Shown: piece by piece, positions 1 through 11,333 of the stretch
Layout: every line of letters starts with the position of its first letter
Numbering within the stretch: the first letter of the stretch is position 1
Source of the DNA: Orientallactaga sibirica
Taxonomy: Eukaryota > Chordata > Mammalia > Rodentia > Dipodidae
Reading direction: 5' to 3'
Assembly (NCBI GenBank): GCA_036365145.1
Contig: JAEOAD010000034.1
Coordinates: 21,566,001 to 21,630,000, forward strand
DNA: 64,000 nt
Translations under genes and position numbers: made by a program
The notes under the pieces: generated by a model
The model's input: only the letters and a program-made list of their open reading frames with translations
What the model was told of the DNA's origin: nothing
The model's database searches: none

Positions 1-910
1 AACATGAATTTGCACCTCAGATCCAGCTGTGCCCTTGAGCTCCAGTGTGGCTGTGCCCAGTTGTGACCCAGGTCAGCACCTGGTTTCAGCTCCCTTGCTT
101 GCTTTAGTGGCTTATGTGACATCTCAGCTTTCCACATAGATTAGGGAGAAAGCTGCAGAAGGAACACTGGATAGGAGCAGTGCTGCCCTTGAAGTGTGGC
201 CCCCGTGATCTGGGAGCCTGTGGCAGTCAAGCCGCCCCATGCATCGCCTTTCCTCCAAGGTGACCGCTAAGGCACAATGCGCTCCTGGCCCCAGGGGTAC
301 CCCTCTTCTGGCCAGTGCCAGACTTGGGATCTTGAGACCCTTCAGAAGTAGCAGGCAGAATGAATGCTGTTGTGTGTCCCAGGAACTCTAGAGGGAGAAA
401 AGGACAGAATTTTACTGATGGATTTAAATATTGAAGAGGAGGACATGGCAAGGTTGCACAATGTATGGGTGGTTCTAGGGACAGTTGTTAAGACACCTAA
501 AAAAAACTGTTGACACTTTTACACAACGCAGAGGGTGATGTGTCTTCACTGAGAGTCAGAAGGGTCTCTGTCACTCCACTCCACAAGCTTCCATCCCCTG
601 GGGGAGAGCTCTGTACTTGGAACTCCTTGGTCAGCCAGGTGTTGATGGGCCCCCAAGAGGGGTTCCATGAACAGTGTACAGTACTATCACCTGTGCTGCC
701 AGCTTTCTTCAAATTCACTGTTTTTTCTGCTCATGCCCCCCCCTTTTTTTGTCCCAAGAAACCCCATAACAGTTAGTAGACAGTGTCTTTCCAATCTTAA
801 AAATCTTTATTTTTCTTCTATGATGGAAAGAGAAGGGAAGTAAGCCTCTGACCTTCCCCAACAGAGTGATGAATAATATATGTGTGTATGACATTAAGAA
901 AATTCAATTA
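1..910. other. Single-copy intron, no recognised element
   Basis: I see no gene, SINE or L1 here. There is a C7T7 pyrimidine run near 737-750 and an AT-rich stretch at 795-905 before the B1. Short open frames on both strands have no recognisable product. Confidence 0.5.
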
Positions 911-1059
911 AGCTGGGCATGGTGGTGCACACCTTTAATCCCAGCACTTGAGAGGCAGAGGTAGGAGGATCATCACTGTGAGTTCAAGGCTGCCCTGAGA
1001 CTACATAGTGAATTCCAGGTCAGCCTAGGCTAGAATAAGACCCTACCTCAAGAAAAAAT
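911..1059 (+). repeat. B1 SINE
   Basis: A full-length 7SL-derived B1 starts agctgggcatggtggtgcac and ends ccctacctcaagaaaaaa. It is flanked by a target-site duplication ttcaattaag (902-911 and 1060-1069). Confidence 0.9.
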
Positions 1060-1351
1060 TTCAATTAAGATAAAATGTAAGAGTCAAAATTCTTAAAGGT
1101 TAAAAAAAAAAATCTTAAAGGTTTATGTATTAGAGGAACACAGCTTTTCAAAGGGGATATCAAGAAGACAGGGTTGGTTCCACTTTTCTTTCTAATAGAT
1201 CTACAGCTAATGATACCCAAATCGACTTGCTGAGGGTTTTATCAGCCAATGGGCCCATTCCTTTCTAGAAGCTCATTTATCAGATAAGCAGTGACAGGTC
1301 TAGATAAGGCAAGCCATTTACTATATGCAATAAGGTTGAAATTTTTGATTT

Positions 1352-1565
1352 TTTAAAAAGATTTTTAAAAAATATTTTATTTATTTATTTGAGAGAGAGA
1401 GAGAGGGAGAGAGAATGGGCATGCCAGGATCTCCAGCTGCTGCAAAGGAACTCCAGACACATGCACCACCTTGTGCATTTGGCTTATGTGGGTTCTGAGA
1501 AATTAAACCTGGGTCCTTTGGCTTTGCAGGCAAGTGCCTTAACTGCTAAGCCATCTCTCTGGCCC
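1352..1565 (-). repeat. DIP SINE (tRNA-derived)
   Basis: On the + strand it begins with its tail (ttatttatttatttgaga, GA-rich stretch) and ends with the head sequence agccatctctctggccc. The tRNA-like B box is diverged (aaattaaacctgg instead of gaatcgaacc). Confidence 0.88.
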
Positions 1566-1597
1566 TCAAGTTTTTATTTTATTATTGTTTTTTATTT

Positions 1598-1737
1598 GTT
1601 TTTGAGGTGGGGTCTCACTCTAGCCCAGGTTGACCTGGAATTCACTATGTAGTCTCAGGGTAGCCTCAAACTCAGAGATCCTCCTACCTCTGCCTCCTGA
1701 GTGCTGGGATTAAAAGTATGCATCACCATGCTCAGCT
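1598..1737 (-). repeat. B1 SINE, first of three in a row
   Basis: Reverse-oriented B1 (ggtctcactctagccc to catgctcagctg). From 1611 on it is identical to the next B1, 179 bp downstream. Confidence 0.9.
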
Positions 1738-1987
1738 GAAATGCTTGATTTGTTTTTTGGTTTTATTATTTTTCAGTTTTTCAAGGTAGGGTCTCACTCT
1801 AGCCCAGGTTGACCTGGAATTCACTATGTAGTCTCAGGGTAGCCTCAAACTCAGAGATCCTCCTACCTCTGCCTCCTGAGTGCTGGGATTAAAAGTATGC
1901 ATCACCATGCTCAGCTGAAATGCTTGATTTGTTTTTTGGTTTTATTATTTTTCAGTTTTTCAAGGTAGGGTCTCACTCTAGCCCAGG
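1611..1987. repeat. 179-bp perfect tandem duplication
   Basis: Bases 1611-1808 recur identically at 1790-1987, a period of 179 bp. The unit contains most of a B1 plus a T-rich linker. The first mismatch is at 1988 (c against t at 1809). Confidence 0.9.
1780..1916 (-). repeat. B1 SINE, second of three
   Basis: Reverse-oriented B1 identical by eye to the previous one, including the unusual taaaagtatgcatcacc near the end. The copies are separated by the same linker (aaatgcttgatttg...). Confidence 0.9.
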
Positions 1988-2096
1988 CTGACCTGGAATT
2001 CGCTATGTAATCTCAGGGTGGCCTCAAACTCATGGTGATCCTCCTACTTCTGCCTCCGGAATGCTGGAATTAAAGGCGTGCACCATTGTGCCTGGC
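1959..2096 (-). repeat. B1 SINE, third of three
   Basis: Reverse-oriented B1 that shares the upstream linker and its first bases with the second copy, then diverges from 1988 onward. It is closer to the general B1 consensus. Confidence 0.9.
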
Positions 2097-2116
2097 GAAA
2101 TGCTTGATTTTTAAAA

Positions 2117-2320
2117 ATATATATTTTTTATTTATTTATTTGAGAGAGAGAAAAAGAGGCAGATAGAAAGTGAGAATTGGTATACCAGGGCCCTCAGCTA
2201 CTGCAAACAAACTCCAGATGCATGCACCACCTTGTGCATCTGGCATATGTGGGTCCTGGGGAATTGAACCTGGGTCCTTTGGCTTTGCAGACAAGCATCT
2301 TAAACGCTAAGCCTCCAGCC
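2117..2320 (-). repeat. DIP SINE
   Basis: The tail (tttatttatttatttgagag) comes first and the head (gctaagcctccagcc, slightly deleted) last. Approximate target duplication cttgatttttaaaa at 2103-2116 and ctgattttttaaaa at 2321-2334. Confidence 0.87.
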
Positions 2321-2321
2321 C

Positions 2322-4440
2322 TGATTTTTTAAAAGTCTGTCTTGATTGGGCCAGACTCAAACCACTAATAATAGCATTATTATTCAAAGGTTTCCAGCCA
2401 AATATACTTTATCACTCAGCCATAGATCAAAGATGCTACATTAACATCACATGTTGTGTGACCTTAGACAAGTCACTGATCCTGTCTTTTCCAGGGTAGA
2501 TGGGATCAGGGCTGTCTACTATCCCTTCCAGCTCAGGGGAGTCTGATTTGATTGGTATACCCTACCCAGAAGGCTTGTAGAATGTCTAATCCGATGTTTT
2601 CTTGTTCTTTTGGAATTGCCTTTAACTAAGGCAGAGAGTTGGCTTAGTATTGGGAGAAGCGAAGTTTGGCACTCCTGGGTAGCTTTGTACTAAATCAGGA
2701 AATTGATGGGTTACACACTGTACTGATGGGAGCCAGGCTACTTTCTCTGGACCCAAGAATACCAGCCTTGGTGCCATTCCAGGGCAGATGAGATTTGCCA
2801 ATAGGATTTACACACAAACAGCACCACCCTGGGAGCACTTGAAGTCAAATTCACTTCCCGCCTTACTCTCTGAATCCCCTGTTATTGCAGCCCTGGGTCT
2901 AGGGACTTTCAGGTACTGCAGGGGGTGTGTGTTCATCGTGATAAAAATTAAACAGCTTCATTACAGTCTCAGCATCCCCACAGGTAAATCCGAGCAGCGG
3001 ATTTGAATTTGAAATGTTCCAGAAGTTAAGAACTATTTGTGAACCCTTCCAGTTAATTAAAGTTAAATCACTCCCTCCTTTCCTTTGCATAATAACTCGG
3101 GAAGAATCTGTCCAAATTAATATAAGTCATTATATTTGGTTCAGCAGGTTGGAAATGACACATTTGTCATTTTACCATTGTACGTGGTCAGCTGACACCA
3201 GTATGCATTTAGTATACATCCAGGTTTGAATCTGAAACATGGTTACTTGCATTGGCCTCGTTGCTATCCCTCAGTCATACTCAGGGTACGGAGGGGCTTC
3301 CCTTGGGATCTGCACAGGCTTCCCTCTAGGCCTTGCATTCATTCTTGGGTCCCATGGGTTCTATTCGAATGACCAGCAGAGCGAATTCACTATTCATAAA
3401 GCCTTTTGTTGCCGCATATCCAGGGATCATACAGTATCCAAGGGCCCACATCTTTACTTAAACTTCCATATTTATTTGGTTCAAAATAATAGGGTTTTAG
3501 ACAATGACACCTGTTTCGGGCAAAATCCTCTTCCAGCTGCTTATTTACTGTTCAAATCAAAGAGTCATTCACGGGGTGACTGCCTTTGTGTATAGCATTC
3601 ATATTCTTCTCGTAGATTTCTTGTCTCCTGAATTGAAGCTGGACAGGCAAGAGATGCACAGTCACCCCAGTGCTTGCTTTTTATGCTTCTTTCTGCCATC
3701 CCCTCTGCTAACAAACCCAGCGCCGCTTGTGATTTGCCTTACATTTGTCATTTGGATGGAGCTGCAAAGGCAAATGTGGTCCTTTCACCCTGACCGATGA
3801 GTGTTGTGTGTGCTGTTGCCTCTCACCTCTGCCACACCTCTTTCTCCAGCCACACAGCCCATGTGCACCTGTCAGGCGTGAGCAGCTCTCACACATGCAT
3901 GTGCCTGTCTGCTTACAGCACACATGTGCCTCCTCGGAATCTTAATCTTCCCTCCATCCCGTGAAGGGCTTCCAGCAGAAGCAGGTGTTGGGGGGATTAA
4001 GTTCCAACTGGCTTTCTAGCAAGGCTTTCTTATGTCTGGGAAACTTGCCTTTGGTCCCCCCTGCTTGGGGACACTAGACTAGTCCCCAGCCAGGACCAGA
4101 GAATTGGATTAGAAGAAATGACATTAAATGACTGGAGGCTGAAGTATGAATCTTTCCAAAATGATTCCTTTTGCTTTTTTACTTTCTCTTTAAACCCCCA
4201 AGCAAGAATGTGATATTAAGTTTAAGCTCACACAGATGTCTGATTGTGCCACAGGGTAGGGGTGCTTTTGAAAAGTTTTGGGTTGCAACGTTTACTTTTA
4301 CAGCCCAGCAGGCACAGAGAGGTATTCTCTCCTTTCTCCTCCCTGTGTTCTGGTGGTAACTGCATGAAGTCACCGTCGAGGCCAGAACTTGTAGGCTACT
4401 TTTTCTTTCCCTTCATCCTCCTCCTCTGCTTCCTCTTTTC
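2322..4440. other. Mostly single-copy intron, candidate conserved block
   Basis: Apart from a MIR fragment at 2440-2520, I recognise no repeat. The part at 2900-3640 is AT-rich and holds several homeodomain-like cores (for example ttaattaa near 3054 and caaattaatataag near 3113). Open frames in it lack recognisable domains. Confidence 0.45.
2440..2520 (+). repeat. MIR fragment
   Basis: The core gtgtgaccttagacaagtca followed by a pyrimidine-rich cttt...ccagggtagatggg pattern matches the MIR consensus. Confidence 0.65.
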
Positions 4441-4644
4441 TTTTTATTTTATTTATTTGAGACACACACAGAGACAGAGGAAGAGAGAAGGAAGGAGGGA
4501 AGGAGGGAGGGAGGGAGAGAGAATGAGCACACCAGGGCCTCCAGCCACTGCAAACAAACTCTAGACTCATGTGCTACCTTGTGCATCTGGCTTATGTGGG
4601 TACTGGGGAATAGAACCTGGGTCCTTAGCCATCTCTCCAGCCCC
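4441..4644 (-). repeat. DIP SINE with internal deletion
   Basis: Tail, a GAAGGAGGG-type expansion at 4485-4521, then body and head agccatctctccagcccc. The stretch normally between gtcctt and agccat is missing about 30 bp. Confidence 0.87.
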
Positions 4645-4787
4645 TCTTCCTCTTTCTATTTGTGTGTATGTGTATGTGTTTGTATGTGTGGGTGCAGGTG
4701 AACATGCACAAGGATTCATGTTCATATGGAAGTCAGAGGTTGATATTGGGTGTCTTCTTCAGTCACTCTCCACCTTAATCTTTTTTT

Positions 4788-4992
4788 AAATTTTATTTAT
4801 TTGCAAACAGAGAGAGAGAGATAGAAGGGGGCAGACAGAGAGAATGGGCACGCCAGGGCCTGTAGCCACTGCAAACGAACTCCAGGTGCATGTGCCCCTT
4901 GTGCATCTGGCTTACGTGGGTCCTGGAGAATTGAACCAGGATCCTTGGCTTCGCAGGCAAATGCCTTAACCACTAAGCCATTTCTTCAGCCC
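4788..4992 (-). repeat. DIP SINE inside B3
   Basis: Flanked by a target duplication accttaatcttttttt of the host B3 (just before 4788 and from 4993). Head ends agccatttcttcagcc. Confidence 0.88.
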
Positions 4993-5009
4993 CACCTTAA
5001 TCTTTTTTT

Positions 5010-5204
5010 AAAAATATTTTATTTTTCTTTCATTTATTTGAGAGAGAGAATGTGCGTGCCCACCAGGGCCTCCAGCCACTGCAAACAAACTCCAGATTCA
5101 TGCGCCCCCTTGTGCATCTGGCTTACGTGAGTCTTGGAGAATTGAACCAAGGACCTTTGGCTTTGCAAGCAAGTACCTTAATCACTAAGCCATTTCTCCA
5201 GCCC
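5010..5204 (-). repeat. DIP SINE inside B3
   Basis: Tail aaaatattttatttttcttt, body with ctccagccactgcaaac, head agccatttctccagccc. Confidence 0.88.
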
Positions 5205-5208
5205 TCGA

Positions 5209-5348
5209 GTTTTTTTTTTTTTTCAAAGTAAGGTTGAGCTCTAGCCCAGGCTGACCTGGCATTCACTATGTAGTCTTAGGGTGGCCTCAAACACCTACCT
5301 CTGCCTCCGAAGTGCTGGTATTGAAGGCATGTACCACCACACCAGGCT
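5209..5348 (-). repeat. B1 SINE inside B3
   Basis: T-run, then aggctgacctggcattcac and finally gtaccaccacaccaggct. Somewhat diverged and slightly deleted. Confidence 0.85.
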
Positions 5349-6637
5349 ACTCTACCTTATTTTTTGAGACACAGTTTCATGCTGTTCCTAGAGCTCATGA
5401 TTCAGCTAGACTAGCTAGCTAGCAAGGAAGCAAGCCCTAGGGACCCTCCTGCCTGTGCTCTCAGCATTAGGTGTCACAGGCATGTACTGCCTCACCCAGC
5501 TTTTACATAGGTGTCTGGGATCTGAACTCAAGTCTTCATGCTTGCATGACAAACATGTTACTCACTGAGCCATCTCCCCATTCACCTTGTAAAATAGACC
5601 TTATTTTTGGTTCATAGACAAATAGAGCAGGGTGGAGATTTCCTACACACCTCCAGCTCCCAGCTACGGACAGCGTCCCTGTGATCATGTCCCGTGTCAG
5701 AGCAGTGCCTTTAGTACAGGCTCTGCTGTACTCAAGCACTACTGAAGAGAGGTGTCCCACGTTATGAATGCCTCCAGGTGCTTGTCCCTTCAATGCCATT
5801 CAACCTATTCAGAAAGGATAGGGAGAGGAGGATCATGGTCAAGAGATGGAATTGGCTAGCCCAACACAACGATTGGATTAGGATGCAGTGGCCTCCCTGC
5901 CTGGGATCTGGCCCAAGATAAATTCTAATTCTTAGAGGCAGGCAGAGATCACATTTTGTGCCTGATGTTGGGGAGGTCATTTGAGAACCACCTGAAACAT
6001 CACTGTCCAAGATGAGGAGTAATAAACACCCTTCCTCATGTCCCGATGCAGAGGGTGACACGCCTCAGCCCACTTCATTGTTGGGTGGAACAATTTGTCC
6101 ATACATTCTCTGAGCCCCAGCCCCACAGCTTGTGGCTGACACTGGAAAGCAGAAATGAACAGGACATGGCCCCTGTCCTCAGGGAATCGGAGAGTGAGAC
6201 ATAGACCCAGCTGTGGCCACAGGTCACCAAGCATTTTAAGTGCTGTGACATTCTTCCGCCTCTGCATCCCTTCTACTCTCCCCAGAGCAGCACCTCTGCC
6301 CCATCCCACCTCCTTTGACTCAACTCAGTGCTTCTGGTACCACAAGAAGGATGTTTTCGTATCCTCCACCTCCCCCATTACCTGTGAGCTTCATGCCCTG
6401 CTCATTCCCACAACCTCAGCACACCTCCTGTGGCTTGCTGTAGGTACTTCAGTAAATAAGTCAACATTTGCTGGATGGACCCATGGAATGACCTAATCAG
6501 GGCTGGTTGGTTCAGGTTCCCTGTCCCTGAGTGTGAGGAAGGTCCATGTGTGGATGCTGATGGGAAACCCCAGGAAAGCCATGGGCTGTAGAGTGAGTGA
6601 ATGAGAGAGAGAGAGAAAACAAGCGAGTGCACACACA

Positions 6638-6640
<3 letters not shown>

Positions 6641-6678
<38 letters not shown>
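6641..6678. repeat. (GT)n microsatellite, copy 1
   Basis: About 19 GT units preceded by a short CA run, so the strand reads (CA)n(GT)n and can form a hairpin. Confidence 0.95.
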
Positions 6679-6683
<5 letters not shown>

Positions 6684-6715
6684 AGTGTGTTTTACTATGA
6701 AGCTTGCCGTATGGC

Positions 6716-7065
6716 TGTGATGATTAACCTGGCATGCCAACTTGATGGGTTCTAGAATCACCTAGGAGACAAATCTCTGGGGATGTCTGAAAGAGTTTCT
6801 AGATTGGATTAATTAATGTGGAAAGACTTACCCTAACTGTATTCCATGGCTATTGTCCCAGACTGAATGAGGTGGCAGTAAGCTTGGCACCAACATTTAT
6901 ATCTCTTTGCTTTTTGACTGGATGGAATGTGACTTGCCTCCTCAAGCTCCTGCCACCGTGATGGACTGTACCCTTGAACTGTGAGCCAGAGTAAACCTTT
7001 CCTTCCTTCCTTAAGTTGCTTTGGTCAGGTATTTTGTCACAGCAACAGGAAAAGTAACTAATACA
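6716..7065 (+). mobile_element. Solo LTR, MaLR-type (copy 1)
   Basis: Starts TGTGATGATTAACC and ends AACTAATACA, so it has TG...CA ends, with an AGTAAA poly(A)-like signal upstream of the end. The flanks atggc and gtggc look like a degenerate 5-bp target duplication. The family is recognised by type (ERVL-MaLR LTR) only; no internal viral sequence is present. Confidence 0.7.
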
Positions 7066-7824
7066 GTGGCTGTGGCCACTCATGACGTTTCTGAACCTCA
7101 GTCTTGGAGCTGTGAAATGGACATAGCCACCCTTCCACCTGCTTCCTTCCGGGATGGCTGTGAGTATACAATGACTGACCAGATGTGAAAGTACCACAAG
7201 CCCTCGACTTCCATTTTAGTAGGATGCTTTTTGAACTGTGGTCTATGCCTGGGTAGGTGACAGCTTTTCCCATCTTCTGTGGCACAGCTCCACCCTGTGA
7301 GACCCTGTTGGCAAGTCCATTTGTCACTTTGCTCATAATTTCAAACCCACATTCCCGGAAGTGGGTTATTTCAGCAGCCTGATTGTGTCTGGTTCCAAAA
7401 TAGAACCGTATGTGCATTCCCGAGCAATCAGTGAAGCAGCTTGGGGTGAGATACATCTGGCATGTTGTTTTCTTAAAACCAGTTCAGGTTTCAAGAAGCT
7501 CCGATGCTGCATCGAAGGCAAAGTTCCCAATAATCACACCTCTGTTTAAACGCAGCTTCATTTTCTTCTAGAATGCAGAAATGATTTATTTTTTTCTCTT
7601 TTCCAGTCCCAGCACCTTTGCCTCCTTCCTCCTCTGAGATTTCATGTTCTTTCTGCTAAATTGGCTGTGGCTTTGCTTCAGCTGGCAGCCAGCTTGGTAG
7701 TTATTTTTCCTCCCTACCTGAGTTTGCTAATATCAGCATCCTCTTAGCTTGGAATGCAAGGCAGATCTATCAGCCTGGGTTCTAAGAGGGACATAGATAA
7801 CAGATAGCAGAAAGGGTGTTTGTA

Positions 7825-7977
7825 GACAGGTGTGGTGGCCTATGCCTGTAATTCCAGTATTCAAGAGATGGAGAGAGGAGGATTATGCATGTGAAGCCAG
7901 TCTTCATTGTGAGCTCTGGACCAGCATGGGCTATGTGGTCAAACCTGGTGTCAAAAAGCAAAAATAAAAAAAGGGGG
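7825..7977 (+). repeat. Old B1-like SINE (copy 1)
   Basis: Reads gtagacaggtgtggtggcc, then tgcctgtaattccagtattc, and ends in an A-rich tail. More diverged than the other B1s. Confidence 0.7.
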
Positions 7978-7980
7978 GGG

Positions 7981-8190
7981 ATGCTGGAGAGATGGCTTAG
8001 CAATTGAGGCACTTGCCTGCAAAGCCTAAGGACCCAGGTTCAATCCCCCAGTTCCCATGTAAGCAGATGCACAATGTGGTGAATGCATCTAGAATTCATT
8101 TGCAGTGGCTAGAGGCCCTGTTGCTCCTGTTCTCGCTCTCTCTCTCTCTGTGTATCTGCATCTTTCTAATAAATAGGTTAAAAAAAAACT
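7981..8190 (+). repeat. DIP SINE (copy 1)
   Basis: Starts atgctggagagatggctta, has an A-box-like head and a diverged B box (ggttcaatccc), then a CT-rich stretch and an aataaatagg tail. Confidence 0.88.
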
Positions 8191-8397
8191 TTTTCAGGGC
8201 AAAAAAGAATGAAGAAGAAATGGTGTTTGTGAATTCTCAGGGGCTGGGCAGACATGGTGATTCATAAATGTTAGCTACTGTGAGAGTTACCAAGCTCCCC
8301 AGGCATAGTCGAAGCCACAGAAAGGTTTGGAAAGGTCTACTTGCTTTGCAGCTTCAACCCCCAACATTTGTCCACATGCAGACTTGTCCAGAGAGCT

Positions 8398-8613
8398 AGA
8401 CCCACTCTGCCCAGAGCCAGGCATGTTTTTGCATGTGTATGTACATGTGCAGTATGCATTCATGTGTGTACACATTTGGGTGGGTGTGTAGAGGCCAGAG
8501 GTCAATATTAGAGCATCTTTCTCAGTCACTCTCTATCTTATTGTTTCAGACAGGGTCTCTCCTGAACCTGAAGCTTACCTGATGGGATAGACAAACTAGC
8601 CAGTGAGCCCCAG
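8398..8613 (-). repeat. B3 SINE truncated at the duplication junction
   Basis: GT-rich part, agaggtcaatattagagc and cagggtctctcctgaacc are present. The element stops at cagtgagccccag, where copy 2 of the duplication begins. Confidence 0.8.
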
Positions 8614-9537
8614 CCTTTAGTACAGGCTCTGCTGTACTCAAGCACTACTGAAGAGAGGTGTCCCACGTTATGAATGCCTCCAGGTGCTTGTCCCTTCAAT
8701 GCCATTCAACCTATTCAGAAAGGATAGGGAGAGGAGGATCATGGTCAAGAGATGGAATTGGCTAGCCCAACACAACGATTGGATTAGGATGCAGTGGCCT
8801 CCTGCCTGGGATCTGGCCCAAGATAAATTCTAATTCTTAGAGGCAGGCAGAGATCACATTTTGTGCCTGATGTTGGGAGGTCATTTGAGAACCACCTGAA
8901 ACATCACTGTCCAAGATGAGGAGTAATAAACACCCTTCCTCATGTCCCGATGCAGAGGGTGACACGCCTCAGCCCACTTCATTGTTGGGTGGAACAATTT
9001 GTCCATACATTCTGAGAGCCCCAGCCCCACAGCTTGTGGCTGACACTGGAAAGCAGAAATGAACAGGACATGGCCCCTGTCCTCAGGGAATCGGAGAGTG
9101 AGACATAGACCCAGCTGTGGCCACAGGTCACCAAGCATTTTAAGTGCTGTGACATTCTTCCGCCTCTGCATCCCTTCTCTACTCTCCCCAGAGCAGCACC
9201 TCTGCCCCATCCCACCTCCTTTGACTCAACTCAGTGCTTCTGGTACCACAAGAAGGATGTTTTTCGTATCCTCCACCTCCCCATTACCTGTGAGCTTCAT
9301 GCCCTGCTCATTCCCACAACCTCAGCACACCTCCTGTGGCTTGCTGTAGGTACTTCAGTAAATAAGTCAACATTTGCTGGATGGACCCATGGAATGACCT
9401 AATCAGGGCTGGTTGGTTCAGGTTTCCTGTCCCTGAGTGTGAGGAAAGTCCATGTGTGGATGCTGATGGGAAACCCCAGGAAAGCCATGGGCTGTAGAGT
9501 GAGTGAATGAGAGAGAGAGAAAACAAGCGAGTGCACA

Positions 9538-9540
<3 letters not shown>

Positions 9541-9582
<42 letters not shown>
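9541..9582. repeat. (GT)n microsatellite, copy 2
   Basis: About 21 GT units, the counterpart of 6641-6678. The length differs between the duplicated blocks. Confidence 0.95.
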
Positions 9583-9587
<5 letters not shown>

Positions 9588-9619
9588 AGTGTGTTTTACT
9601 ATGAAGCTTGCCGTATGGC

Positions 9620-9969
9620 TGTGATGATTAACCTGGCATGCCAACTTGATGGGTTCTAGAATCACCTAGGAGACAAATCTCTGGGGATGTCTGAAAGAGT
9701 TTCTAGATTGGATTAATTAATGTGGAAAGACTTACCCTAACTGTATTCCATGGCTATTGTCCCAGACTGAATGAGGTGGCAGTAAGCTTGGCACCAACAT
9801 TTATATCTCTTTGCTTTTTGACTGGATGGAATGTGACTTGCCTCCTCAAGCTCCTGCCACCGTGATGGACTGTACCCTTGAACTGTGAGCCAGAGTAAAC
9901 CTTTCCTTCCTTCCTTAAGTTGCTTTGGTCAGGTATTTTGTCACAGCAACAGGAAAAGTAACTAATACA
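9620..9969 (+). mobile_element. Solo LTR, MaLR-type (copy 2)
   Basis: Duplicated counterpart of the LTR at 6716-7065, nearly identical. Not an independent insertion. Confidence 0.7.
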
Positions 9970-10731
9970 GTGGCTGTGGCCACTCGCATGACGTTTCTGA
10001 ACCTCAGTCTTGGAGCTGTGAAATGGACATAGCCACCCTTCCACCTGCTTCCTTCCGGGATGGCTGTGAGTATACAATGACTGACCAGATGTGAAAGTAC
10101 CACAAGCCCTCGACTTCCATTTTAGTAGGATGCTTTTTGAACTGTGGTCTATGCCTGGGTAGGTGACAGCTTTTCCCATCTTCTGTGGCACAGCTCCACC
10201 CTGTGAGACCCTGTTGGCAAGTCCATTTGTCACTTTGCTCATAATTTCAAACCCACATTCCCGGAAGTGGGTTATTTCAGCAGCCTGATTGTGTCTGGTT
10301 CCAAAATAGAACCGTATGTGCATTCCCGAGCAATCAGTGAAGCAGCTTGGGGTGAGATACATCTGGCATGTTGTTTTCTTAAAACCAGTTCAGGTTTCAA
10401 GAAGCTCCGATGCTGCATCGAAGGCAAAGTTCCCAATAATCACACCTCTGTTTAAACGCAGCTTCATTTTCTTCTAGAATGCAGAAATGGATTTATTTTT
10501 TTTCTCTTTTCCAGTCCCAGCACCTTTGCCTCCTTCCTCCTCTGAGATTTCATGTTCTTTCTGCTAAATTGGCTGTGGCTTTGCTTCAGCTGGCAGCCAG
10601 CTTGGTAGTTATTTTTCCTCCCTACCTGAGTTTGCTAATATCAGCATCCTCTTAGCTTGGAATGCAAGGCAGATCTATCAGCCTGGGTTCTAAGAGGGAC
10701 ATAGATAACAGATAGCAGAAAGGGTGTTTGT

Positions 10732-10885
10732 AGACAGGTGTGGTGGCCTATGCCTGTAATTCCAGTATTCAAGAGATGGAGAGAGGAGGATTATGCATGT
10801 GAAGCCAGTCTTCATTGTGAGCTCTGGACCAGCATGGGCTATGTGGTCAAACCTGGTGTCAAAAAGCAAAAATAAAAAAAACGGG
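10732..10885 (+). repeat. Old B1-like SINE (copy 2)
   Basis: Counterpart of 7825-7977 in the second duplicated block. Confidence 0.7.
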
Positions 10886-10889
10886 GGGG

Positions 10890-11099
10890 ATGCTGGAGAG
10901 ATGGCTTAGCAATTGAGGCACTTGCCTGCAAAGCCTAAGGACCCAGGTTCAATCCCCCAGTTCCCATGTAAGCAGATGCACAATGTGGTGAATGCATCTA
11001 GAATTCATTTGCAGTGGCTAGAGGCCCTGTTGCTCCTGTTCTCGCTCGCTCTCTCTCTCTGTATCTGCATCTTTCTAATAAATAGGTTAAAAAAAAAAC
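10890..11099 (+). repeat. DIP SINE (copy 2)
   Basis: Counterpart of 7981-8190, differing slightly in the CT tract and A run. Confidence 0.88.
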
Positions 11100-11333
11100 T
11101 TTTTCAGGGCAAAAAAGAATGAAGAAGAAACGGTGTTTGTGAATTCTCAGGGGCTGGGCAGACATGGTGATTCATAAATGTTAGCTACTGTGAGAGTTAC
11201 CAAGCTCCCCAGGCATAGTCGAAGCCACAGAAAGGTTTGGAAAGGTCTACTTGCTTTGCAGCTTCAACCCCCAACATTTGTCCACATGCAGACTTGTCCA
11301 GAGAGCTAGACCCACTCTGCCCAGAGCCAGGCA

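Larger units (their letters stand above)
4656..5580 (-). repeat. B3 SINE split by two DIPs and a B1
   Basis: The first part, 4656-4787, has the GT-rich 3' end, then agaggttgatattgggtgtc and agtcactctccacctta. The second part, 5349-5580, resumes actctaccttattttttgag and runs to actgagccatctcccca. The DIPs at 4788-4992 and 5010-5204 and the B1 at 5209-5348 fill the gap. Confidence 0.8.
5707..8613. repeat. Tandem duplication, copy 1 (about 2.9 kb)
   Basis: The block from gcctttagtacagg (5707) to cagtgagccccag (8613) recurs at 8613-11524. Differences by eye are few: single-base changes, homopolymer indels and GT-repeat length. It carries single-copy sequence, a (GT)n, an LTR, an old B1, a DIP and the 3' part of a B3 that is cut off at the junction. 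No coding sequence is supported. Confidence 0.95.

Noticed and set aside
4370..4570. Ser/Leu-rich frame on the - strand
   Set aside because: It is a translation of the DIP SINE and its GA-rich stretch.
9754..10362. 202-codon open frame on the - strand
   Set aside because: It lies over the LTR and its flank in copy 2 of the duplication. In copy 1 a 2-bp difference (actcatgacg) breaks it into two frames (6850-7197 and 7058-7456). A real protein would not differ in this way, and no domain is recognisable.
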